Translations under genes and position numbers: made by a program
Assembly: GCA_002371825.1 (NCBI GenBank)
Contig: DFHF01000007.1
Span: forward strand, 1-64,000
Length of the DNA: 64,000 nucleotides
Reading direction: 5' to 3'
From: Ruminococcus flavefaciens
GTDB taxonomy: Bacteria > Bacillota > Clostridia > Oscillospirales > Ruminococcaceae
Part shown: positions 23,692 through 30,898 of the stretch, piece after piece
Layout: each line of letters starts with the position of its first letter
Position numbering within the stretch: position 1 is the stretch's first letter
The notes under the pieces: model-generated
What the model was told of the DNA's origin: nothing
Databases searched by the model: none
The model's input: the letters and a program-made list of their open reading frames with translations, nothing else

Positions 23692-24273
23692 ATGAACTGT
23701 GCCGATCATATCTACATAGAGAGTGCAAACGGCGGTAAAGAGTTTGAACTAAGCTCAATCCATGCCGCCGAAGGCAGAATATATATTACGGATCATATCG
23801 ACATGGACGCCGCTATGAGTCTTACATCACTGATGAAATATATGGTGGCTGAAAAGAAAGCCATTACGCTATATATCAACAGTACCGGCGGCGATGTCGA
23901 GGCAGGTCTTGTGATGTACGATCTTATACAATCCTATCCGTATGATCTGGATATATACTGCGTTGGTATCGCCGCCAGTATGGCAGCACTGCTGCTGGCA
24001 AGTGGCAAAAAGGGACACAGATATATTCTTCCGCACTCGAAAGTTCTGATACATGAGCCGTTGATTTCGAGAGGTTTCGGCGGTTCTGCCACTACTATCG
24101 ACAAAACTGCACAGCGGATACTTGACGTTAAGGCACAGCTAAACGACATTCTTGCAAAGCACACCGGCAGAAGCATTGATGAGATAAACGAAGCAACATC
24201 ATTCGATAATCTCATGACCGCAGAAGAAGCCATAACATTCGGACTGTGTGATGCAATAAGCTCAGTTTACTAA
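23692..24273 (+). CDS. ClpP-like serine protease of a mobile element
   Basis: A 193-residue ClpP-fold protease. The catalytic Ser96 lies in GIAASMAALLLASG, His121 in SKVLIHEPL and the Asp in SFDNLMTAEEA, at the same spacing as housekeeping ClpP (Ser97, His122). LYINSTGGDVEAG forms the oxyanion-hole strand. The N-terminal loop differs from cellular ClpP, and no Clp ATPase is nearby, so it is an element-encoded paralogue and not the chromosomal gene. It is encoded between a membrane protein and a VirD4-like ATPase, which suggests processing of a protein during transfer or, alternatively, a defence role. Confidence 0.85.
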   Translation: MNCADHIYIESANGGKEFELSSIHAAEGRIYITDHIDMDAAMSLTSLMKYMVAEKKAITLYINSTGGDVEAGLVMYDLIQSYPYDLDIYCVGIAASMAALLLASGKKGHRYILPHSKVLIHEPLISRGFGGSATTIDKTAQRILDVKAQLNDILAKHTGRSIDEINEATSFDNLMTAEEAITFGLCDAISSVY

Positions 24274-24284
24274 GGAGGTGCAAT

Positions 24285-25703
24285 ATGTCAGATAACGATC
24301 TTATGAACTTTGAAGAAATCGATATTGATGAGCTTCCGTTTCCACCGGATGATGAGCCTGTTGATATCGCTGAAGATATCACCGAAGACGATTTTATAGA
24401 AACGGCTGAGAAAGAAAACGAGACGTTCAATAACAGCAATTTCTATTTTGCTGAGGGCGTTTCACGCTCACTTAACGATTTTGAGACTCGACTAAACAAT
24501 AATATTATCGTAGTTGGGACAAGCGGCTGCGGTAAGACTACGAGCTTTGTTGAGCCAAATCTGCTAACTTATGCGGGCTCGTTTGTTGTATCTGAATCCA
24601 AAAGAACCTTATATGAAAAGCACAAAGCAGAAATGGAAGCACATGGATATACCGTTCTAACGCTTGATTTCCAAGAGCCTCCAAACGGACTACACTATAG
24701 TCCATTTAGCACAATAACAAACACACAGGATATTGTTCGGATAGCGCATACACTGGTATATGATAAAACTGTTTCCGGAAGAAGTATAGATCCTTTCTGG
24801 GATAATTCAAATGTCCTTTTTGTAAGTGCACTTATCTGCTATATGTATGAAACAGGTTATAAACCGTTCAACTTCAAGGGACTGCTCCAACTTATGAACG
24901 AGGGCGATCGTTTTAGTCGCCATGGCACAAATGATGACTTTCGATATTGTGACGAAAAAGCGTCAAAGCTTAGAGACCGCTTTGAGAAACTGCATAAAAA
25001 ATCTCCTAATAGCTGGGCGTATAAGCAGTTCAAGAGCGTGGATCAGGCTACCGATAAGACTTACGACAGTATCCGTGTGACACTGGCGAGTAAATTTGCC
25101 AATTACACTTCCGAAGAACTTGACAAAATGATGTCCTCAAATGATATTGACTTTGAGAAAATAGCAAAGGAAAAGACGGTTGTATTTGTCCTGCAAAGTG
25201 ACAGCGACCGCTCACTCGACGGACTTGTAAACTTGTTCTTTTCTCAGGCAATGTACAGCCTTATAAAATACGCCGATACCTGTCCGAACCAACGCTTGCC
25301 GATACCTGTACGCTTCTTCCTCGATGATTATGGTGCTACTACCGCTATCGACAACCTTGATACCATAATATCAACTATCAGATCAAGAGCAATCTCAGTA
25401 TCGCTCATACTTCAGTCTGAAGCTCAGCTCAAATGCTCTAAAGAAGGTGCAGACAAGACCATACTCTCTAACTGCGATACATACATTTATATGGGCGGCA
25501 ATGACGTTGATACTGCCAAGGCAGTAAGTGTTCGCTGCAATAAGCCTCTCGAACAGATACTATATATGCCTGTGGGCAAATGCTGGGTGTTTGAGCGAGG
25601 CAAGAAGCCTGTATACACTGACATTATACATCGCCCTGACCTTGATGTAGGTGTTCCGGTGATCGCTGATTACAGGTCAGCCAGCGTTGAAAAATCGATG
25701 TGA
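24285..25703 (+). CDS. VirD4/TraG-like ATPase without transmembrane anchor
   Basis: A 472-residue TraG/VirD4-family ATPase. Walker A is GTSGCGKT (residues 78-85). The family region YTVLTLDFQEPPNGLHYSP is present, Walker B is in RFFLDDYGAT, and LQSEAQL is the sensor-like Q motif. Coupling proteins of this family pump relaxase-bound DNA into a type IV secretion channel. The usual two N-terminal transmembrane helices are replaced by an acidic 50-residue leader, so the protein is soluble. No VirB4, VirB6 or relaxase is present in the island. It could couple the island to a helper element's channel. Confidence 0.85.
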   Translation: MSDNDLMNFEEIDIDELPFPPDDEPVDIAEDITEDDFIETAEKENETFNNSNFYFAEGVSRSLNDFETRLNNNIIVVGTSGCGKTTSFVEPNLLTYAGSFVVSESKRTLYEKHKAEMEAHGYTVLTLDFQEPPNGLHYSPFSTITNTQDIVRIAHTLVYDKTVSGRSIDPFWDNSNVLFVSALICYMYETGYKPFNFKGLLQLMNEGDRFSRHGTNDDFRYCDEKASKLRDRFEKLHKKSPNSWAYKQFKSVDQATDKTYDSIRVTLASKFANYTSEELDKMMSSNDIDFEKIAKEKTVVFVLQSDSDRSLDGLVNLFFSQAMYSLIKYADTCPNQRLPIPVRFFLDDYGATTAIDNLDTIISTIRSRAISVSLILQSEAQLKCSKEGADKTILSNCDTYIYMGGNDVDTAKAVSVRCNKPLEQILYMPVGKCWVFERGKKPVYTDIIHRPDLDVGVPVIADYRSASVEKSM

Positions 25704-25738
25704 ACGATTTTTATAACAAAAACTCATCAGTATAATTT

Positions 25739-26692
25739 CTATACTGATGAGTTCATCGTTTCGCTGAATGCAATATACCAGTCTTTTATATTAGCACCTT
25801 TGCATTTTATAGTTTCGATAATGTTGTTTTTGAGCTTTTGTATGGCATCCATATCATATTCAAACCTATTATCACTTGCAAATATGTAGGATGAGAGCTT
25901 CTTCTTCATTCTGTATCCGAGCATATTATAAATATTTGTCTTATCTGGGTGATCTTTTAAAAGGAGAACGAGCACTTTTTCTGTATCATTCAGATTCCCG
26001 GACAAACTTGTCCCTTGACTTTCGGGAACAGTAATCATTAGTTCCGGAAGCTTTTTAATAACAGCATCAAGCCACGATTTTTCAAGTGGATTACCAACTG
26101 TGATTTCAAGCCTTGTAAGTTCACCCGATAACTTGCATTCCGCCTGTTTATCATAGAGCTTGACGTGACCGATAGTATTACGATTCCTGCCGAGGTATTC
26201 GGTAGGGTTATTTCTTGAAGAATAAAACTCCATTTTAGCACGTTTATCCTTTAATAAATGTACATGTTCTTTCTTAACAGGAATGTCTATTGCAATATCC
26301 ATTTGTTCAATATAGTAAGCATTCACTATACTCATTAGTGCCTTAAAATCACTCATACATTCTTCAGAAGTGCAGAACTTGTTAGGATTAACGATCAACC
26401 GGCAGCAATCATCGTATTCAGTGTTGTTTTGCAGCATTTTTAGTTCGAGATTAGCGTATTTATTTCCATTTTCATCGTAATAATTCTTGTAACAGGAATA
26501 ACGATAATGATAACTGCGAGTATCTTCCTCACTGATGCATAGACACTGAATAAAAGACTTTAGTGCAGTAATATTATCTGAAAGATACTGCCGCATGGAT
26601 TCATCGATAGAAAATTTGATTTGAATTCTATCGATCGAGTATATGTATGCCCCTGATGTAACAGGGGCATAATAAGGAGGCTTACTCATCAT
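25739..26692 (-). CDS. Replication-initiator-like protein (Rep_trans-type, tentative)
   Basis: A 317-residue protein with features of the Rep_trans/rolling-circle initiator group: the segment MDIAIDIPVKKEH, then YLGRNRNTIGHVKLYDKQAE and GELTRLEITVG, which is the order seen in initiators of theta/RC hybrid Firmicute elements. The C-terminal 90 residues are helical. A GGACAAACTTGTCCC palindrome inside the gene (26000-26014) might be a binding site, as double-strand origins often lie within rep genes. It overlaps the upstream KilA-like gene by 11 bp. Several integrative elements replicate autonomously by such proteins after excision. Family assignment is moderate. Confidence 0.6.
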   Translation of the reverse strand: MMSKPPYYAPVTSGAYIYSIDRIQIKFSIDESMRQYLSDNITALKSFIQCLCISEEDTRSYHYRYSCYKNYYDENGNKYANLELKMLQNNTEYDDCCRLIVNPNKFCTSEECMSDFKALMSIVNAYYIEQMDIAIDIPVKKEHVHLLKDKRAKMEFYSSRNNPTEYLGRNRNTIGHVKLYDKQAECKLSGELTRLEITVGNPLEKSWLDAVIKKLPELMITVPESQGTSLSGNLNDTEKVLVLLLKDHPDKTNIYNMLGYRMKKKLSSYIFASDNRFEYDMDAIQKLKNNIIETIKCKGANIKDWYIAFSETMNSSV

Positions 26693-27329
26693 ATATGCTT
26701 ATTTTTTCGTATCCATTTTCTTCCAACAGTTTTTCAATAAAAAATTTTCCTTTTTCTGTCCAATACATATTTGAGTTGTTATTCGGCTTATATCCGATAT
26801 AGCCACACTTTTCATATTTTTTAAGTAAGTGCCAGCGATTGTTCCTTTTGCGTTGCACACCTTCGATTTCGAGAAGCATGTTAAGTTTTTTTCCGCGTAT
26901 TCCAAAATCAGCAGCAATTTCTGTTGCAGAATAAAGTCTAACCATCTCAGTTTTCACATTACAGTTTATCATGCATTCTGGAAACTCAATAATAATATTT
27001 GCTGTAGTGGGGATTACTTTTACAAGTCCATCCAAAAAAGAATATGGTGGTGTTTCAGTGGTGATTTCCTTTACAATCATATCTTTATCAGTATATTCAA
27101 AAGTATAATTACTATGCCTTATCAAAAGCTCTAAGCCTTTAATGTTTATAAATTTAAGTACGTCAAATATTGTATCATTTCTGATTGTAAGCTGATACAC
27201 TACTTCATCAGGAAGTATCTGCAAAGAGGATTTTAGGCTCTTGAATCCTAAAAGTCTTGCGGCATCTTCGAGATTGAATAAGATTTGATTATTTATAAAA
27301 GTAATTCTTATGCGATCATTGTTATTCAT
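26682..27329 (-). CDS. Antirepressor-like DNA-binding protein (KilAC-type C-terminus)
   Basis: A 215-residue protein. The N-terminal half resembles a Bro-N-like domain (ILFNLEDAARLLGFKSL). The C-terminal half fits the ANT/KilAC antirepressor domain of phages: YSATEIAADFGIRGKKLN, then GVQRKRNNRWHLLKKYEKCG and WTEKGKFFIEKLLEENG. Such proteins regulate phage or element genes. The start at 27329 (MNNNDRIRI) follows GAGGAGG. It belongs to a minus-strand run of four overlapping genes (two small HTH proteins, this one and the Rep-like gene), a replication/regulation module. Confidence 0.72.
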   Translation of the reverse strand: MNNNDRIRITFINNQILFNLEDAARLLGFKSLKSSLQILPDEVVYQLTIRNDTIFDVLKFINIKGLELLIRHSNYTFEYTDKDMIVKEITTETPPYSFLDGLVKVIPTTANIIIEFPECMINCNVKTEMVRLYSATEIAADFGIRGKKLNMLLEIEGVQRKRNNRWHLLKKYEKCGYIGYKPNNNSNMYWTEKGKFFIEKLLEENGYEKISIYDE

Positions 27330-27612
27330 TTTTGTCCTCCTCACAATTGCTTGAAATCAACGTTTTCGTTCTAACTATAGAGTCTTGTTCGTCGCCAAGT
27401 GTGATACTACATCCAGTAAAATCAGCCAAAAGGCGCGGTGAAATGTAGTAATCATACTGCTCGTTTCGAGCACTCGTCTTAAATGCAATGCCTATCGGCA
27501 ATATACCACGCTGCAATCCTATCCTTACGAAATGAGGTGATTTACCCATTATGTGTGCCGCAACGTTTACAGGTACATTCCGACCACCGTAGTCTCTTTT
27601 TTCATTTTTCAT
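27322..27612 (-). CDS. Small HTH protein, excisionase-like
   Basis: A 96-residue protein with a MerR/excisionase-like winged helix: RNVPVNVAAHIMGKSPHFVR, then IGLQRGILPIGIAF, where the helix-turn-helix recognises DNA and ILP-x-G is the wing start. Proteins like this act as Xis or as regulators in integrative elements of Clostridia. The start at 27612 follows GAAAGG. Both ends overlap neighbours (8 and 11 bp), indicating translational coupling. Confidence 0.65.
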   Translation of the reverse strand: MKNEKRDYGGRNVPVNVAAHIMGKSPHFVRIGLQRGILPIGIAFKTSARNEQYDYYISPRLLADFTGCSITLGDEQDSIVRTKTLISSNCEEDKNE

Positions 27613-27796
27613 AAGTATCATCCTTTCTCTTAGCGGCTATCCTATCAATGATAGCGCAGATCTCGTTCTCTTTTTCTGGGGAGAGAGGATACCGCAGGAG
27701 CTTGCTCAGATTGCTGTCTTTAATCCCCAGCTCGTCAGCAACTTGCCAGAGCCTCACGCCGCTAAGTTTAGCGTATTCTTTTACGTTACTGTTCAT
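27602..27796 (-). CDS. Very small Xre-like HTH protein
   Basis: A 64-residue protein starting MNSNVKEYAKLSGVRLWQ. It reads as a minimal helix-turn-helix (WQVADELGIKDSNLSKLLRY) followed by one helix, as in small mobile-element regulators. It is the first gene of the minus-strand replication/regulation module. The ATG at 27796 follows AGAAAGG. An in-frame extension to 27892 exists but has no ribosome binding site. Confidence 0.65.
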   Translation of the reverse strand: MNSNVKEYAKLSGVRLWQVADELGIKDSNLSKLLRYPLSPEKENEICAIIDRIAAKRKDDTYEK

Positions 27797-27935
27797 TATG
27801 TTTTTCCTTTCTGAGACTTTTTTGCAGTTATGCTTGTCTCTGTTGTTGTTATAATAACATTTATCTGCAAATAATTCGAGAAGGGAAAACAATCGATAAA
27901 ATTAAAACTTTTTCTGTGACATAGGAGGTCATTTT

Positions 27936-29060
27936 ATGTTTAATTACGATCCGGATTATCCAATAACTGCGTTCAAATCTTTAAATTCTAATCAACCAAA
28001 ATGGGAAATAATAGATTACTTTGATGGTAAACCATTTAAGGGCGTTTTTCCAGTTGGTGCAGTCATATCAGCTGACATAAATTACATTGCAAGAAAAGCA
28101 AATGAGTTCATAGGGTATAAAGTATATCCATGTCAGAGCAGTCCTTTAAGCCTGAATGGTGATGATCAAAGCCTGTGTTATGTAGAACCTGTTTTCAATT
28201 TGCGTCAAGACAAATTTGATGGCATTCTTGATTACATAAATGAGTTAGCATTTATGAGCGAAGTTGCCAAAAAGCGAGGAAAAGGCAGGAGGATTTCAGT
28301 TGTCGATCGTGATGAACTAGATCCCTTTTTCAGTAAACTAAAGGATATCCCTTTCATTGCAGTAAATGCTGATACAAACGATCCAGAATCTATATTCGAT
28401 ACGGATTATATCTATGACTATCTGATAACAGATGGACTTTTAAAAGTACGAGAGAATGATAACATTATTAAAAAGCTTGGAGTGGTTAAAGGAAAAAATG
28501 AAATAGAATATCAAGAATATAAATTGAAAGATTATGAAGCTTTGTTTGTTCTCGACTTAGAAGAAATGTTATTTGGCACTATGCAGTTTCCAAAATATAA
28601 ACAGTGTAAGGAGTGCGGTGAATTATTTGTCACCAATAATCGTAACAATTGTTATTGCGCAAATTGTGATACTCCTGAAAGAGCAAGAAAACGAAAAATA
28701 GAATCAAGAAAAAACGAAATCCACAAACTGCATGAACAAATTATCAATATATATCGCTACAGGGCGAATCAAGCAGAAAAATTTTCAGATCTTCGTCCAG
28801 AAGATAGAGAGTTAGCGAATGCAATATACCGGGAATGGAACGATTTCTCCGAAGAATACAATTACTATAAGAAGCAGGTTAACGGTACAATCAAAGATGT
28901 TAATCCCAAGTATGATGCATCAATAAACACAAGAAAAAAGCTGTTAAAATGGCTAAAGAAGAAAAAAGAAACGATTATTAAGGAGAATATAAATGCCAAA
29001 AATGATGAAACGCACAAACGGGACAGGCTCGATCACGAAAGTGAAGGAGAGAAGACGTAA
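27936..29060 (+). CDS. Hypothetical zinc-finger protein upstream of integrase
   Basis: A 374-residue soluble protein. The centre has a four-Cys zinc site, CKECGELF with CYCANC about 18 residues later, followed by a very basic stretch (ARKRKIESRK) and a long helical, Lys/Glu-rich C-terminus. The family resembles uncharacterised DUF6076-like proteins of mobile elements, but that assignment is from memory of the pattern. It overlaps the start of the following integrase gene by 68 bp in another frame, so the pair is co-transcribed. It could be a directionality factor or another DNA-binding accessory. Confidence 0.6.
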   Translation: MFNYDPDYPITAFKSLNSNQPKWEIIDYFDGKPFKGVFPVGAVISADINYIARKANEFIGYKVYPCQSSPLSLNGDDQSLCYVEPVFNLRQDKFDGILDYINELAFMSEVAKKRGKGRRISVVDRDELDPFFSKLKDIPFIAVNADTNDPESIFDTDYIYDYLITDGLLKVRENDNIIKKLGVVKGKNEIEYQEYKLKDYEALFVLDLEEMLFGTMQFPKYKQCKECGELFVTNNRNNCYCANCDTPERARKRKIESRKNEIHKLHEQIINIYRYRANQAEKFSDLRPEDRELANAIYREWNDFSEEYNYYKKQVNGTIKDVNPKYDASINTRKKLLKWLKKKKETIIKENINAKNDETHKRDRLDHESEGEKT

Positions 29061-30051
29061 ACCTTATAAAGTCTGTATTACTCTCGGATGGGAGGATAGC
29101 GGCAATCAGATCAGGAAGGTTCTCGGATATTATCGCACTTTTGATGAAGCCACTATCGTACTGGCTAACTACAACGAGAACCCCTACGATATTTCCGGTG
29201 GACGAGCTACCTTCAACGATGTATATGATAAGTGGAGCGAGCAGAAGTTCCCAAATATAAGTGAATCCAACATCAAAGGCTATGAAGCCTCCTATAAGCA
29301 CTGTGCCTTCTTATATAAGAAAGCGTTCAAGGACATCGGCGTGGATGATCTCCAGTATGTTGTCGATACCTGCAACTGCAATTATCCAACGCTCCGCAAG
29401 ATACGGATACTGTTTTCGCAGCTGTACGGCTACGCTGTTCCCCGTAAGCTCACCGACAGGGACTACTCGGATGCGGTGGATATCGACAAGTACAAAAACA
29501 AAAATCCGAACAAGCGCAACAGAACCGCTTTTTCTGCCGATGAAATAGCTAAGATTAGGGCTATGGACAATATCGATGTCGCACGAACCGTCCTTATGCT
29601 GATCTATTCCGGTATGCGTATCGGGGAGCTTCTAAATCTGAGAAAAGCCGATTGCTATATAGATAAGAGATATGTTGATGTAATAGCAGCCAAAACCGAA
29701 AACGGAATCCGCAAAGTTCCCATCGCCGATAAAACGCTCGCCTATTGGCAGTATTTCTATGACAAAGGCAGCAGCGATTACCTTGTCTCAATGGACGGAC
29801 GTGATTTCCACGATAAAAAAGGCTATACCGCCTACAAAGATACATACTGGACACCGTTTATGAATACTCTCGAATTCGGAAAGCGTGATATCCATGAGAC
29901 ACGTCACACTTGTGCGACCATGCTACATGAGGTGGAAGTATATGAGCCGAAGATCAACCGCATATTAGGTCATTCAGGCAAGACCACCGCCGAAAACATC
30001 TATACTCACCTCGATATAGCCGATTTGATAGAGGCAATAAACAAGATATAA
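28993..30051 (+). CDS. Tyrosine recombinase/integrase (second)
   Basis: A 352-residue phage-type integrase. The N-terminal arm-binding region (RTNGTGSITKVKERR) and core-binding domain precede a catalytic domain with Arg in YSGMRIGELLNL, HxxR in IHETRHTCATM, His in RILGHSG and Tyr in ENIYTHLD. It is only distantly related to the integrase at 15169. It lies about 4.1 kb from the right attachment repeat, with restriction and HNH genes between, so the right end may have been acquired later or the enzyme may belong to another nested element. A terminator follows immediately. Confidence 0.9.
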   Translation: MPKMMKRTNGTGSITKVKERRRKPYKVCITLGWEDSGNQIRKVLGYYRTFDEATIVLANYNENPYDISGGRATFNDVYDKWSEQKFPNISESNIKGYEASYKHCAFLYKKAFKDIGVDDLQYVVDTCNCNYPTLRKIRILFSQLYGYAVPRKLTDRDYSDAVDIDKYKNKNPNKRNRTAFSADEIAKIRAMDNIDVARTVLMLIYSGMRIGELLNLRKADCYIDKRYVDVIAAKTENGIRKVPIADKTLAYWQYFYDKGSSDYLVSMDGRDFHDKKGYTAYKDTYWTPFMNTLEFGKRDIHETRHTCATMLHEVEVYEPKINRILGHSGKTTAENIYTHLDIADLIEAINKI

Positions 30052-30053
30052 AT

Positions 30054-30084
30054 AAAAGGAGATGTCAGAACACATCTCCTTTTT
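30054..30084 (+). terminator. Terminator after the second integrase
   Basis: Stem AAAAGGAGATGT / ACATCTCCTTTT with a 4-nt loop, immediately after the stop codon. Confidence 0.8.
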
Positions 30085-30133
30085 GGCTTTATTAGATTAT
30101 TTTGTATATGTTATAAGAATGTAAAGTGCTTGA

Positions 30134-30898
30134 CTATATAGGTAGTTCTTTAAAAATCAGCGGAAGAGGCAATTGGTTACTGTATTTTTCTAAATACATC
30201 AATGATAACTCAAAATCGCAGTTATCATCATATTTTACATTAAACATATCCATTATACTTCCACCATACTCAACTGGTATTTCAGGACTTAGGTTTAATA
30301 TAAAGCCAAAGGGATAAGCACATAATTCAGAGACATTTACAGTATCAAATGAATCATTATTCTTTAGAATTACAGATGTCAGACCGCTCATATACGCACC
30401 AACTTCTGAAGAGGTAAGATACATTCTCAGATCAAACAATTCTCGCTTGACCTCATTACTTTCTTTTTCAAGTAATAATGTATCAAATCCAAGCCTATGA
30501 ACCTCTTGATATGGAAGTTGGCTGCAAAACATAGCTATAATTTGTTTTACTACTTGAAGAGCCGGACACTTTTTGAATTTATACTGAACAATATCACCGT
30601 GTTCAAGCGTTGGGCTTTTATGTATAGATTTTATAACGTCCATAGCGAAATCGCAGTAAGTCTGAGCATACCAAGTTCCGGTATTGTTATTACAGCTTTG
30701 ACATAAAGAGTATCTGCCCATTCCCTTTTGAGAATTGCAATATTTTGCTTTCTCTCCCTTGCTTTTGTTAATTGCTTCATAGCCGTTATATATTTTTACT
30801 CCTTGCCAATTGAACGCCATTTTCGGAGGAATATGCTCAAAAGTCAACTCTCCATATTTCCCACAGATATGGCACTCACCGAAATGATCTTTCCCCAT
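30134..30898 (-). CDS. HNH-type endonuclease-like protein coupled to an RM gene
   Basis: A 254-residue protein. The N-terminus is an HNH-like zinc-binding nuclease signature: CHICGKYGELTFEHIPPKMA (CxxC then E-H-I-P-P) followed by LCQSCNNNTGTWYAQ (second CxxC and N-N). The remaining 150 residues are unrecognised. The ATG at 30898 overlaps the stop of the MmeI-like gene (TAATG) and has GGAGGG upstream, so it is translated with that gene. It could be a restriction accessory or a separate modification-dependent nuclease; neither is shown. Confidence 0.7.
   Translation of the reverse strand: MGKDHFGECHICGKYGELTFEHIPPKMAFNWQGVKIYNGYEAINKSKGEKAKYCNSQKGMGRYSLCQSCNNNTGTWYAQTYCDFAMDVIKSIHKSPTLEHGDIVQYKFKKCPALQVVKQIIAMFCSQLPYQEVHRLGFDTLLLEKESNEVKRELFDLRMYLTSSEVGAYMSGLTSVILKNNDSFDTVNVSELCAYPFGFILNLSPEIPVEYGGSIMDMFNVKYDDNCDFELSLMYLEKYSNQLPLPLIFKELPI

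Noticed and set aside
24285..25703. Complete conjugation (type IV secretion) module
   Set aside because: Only a VirD4-like ATPase is present; no VirB4, VirB6, VirB1-like hydrolase or intact relaxase was found in the island.
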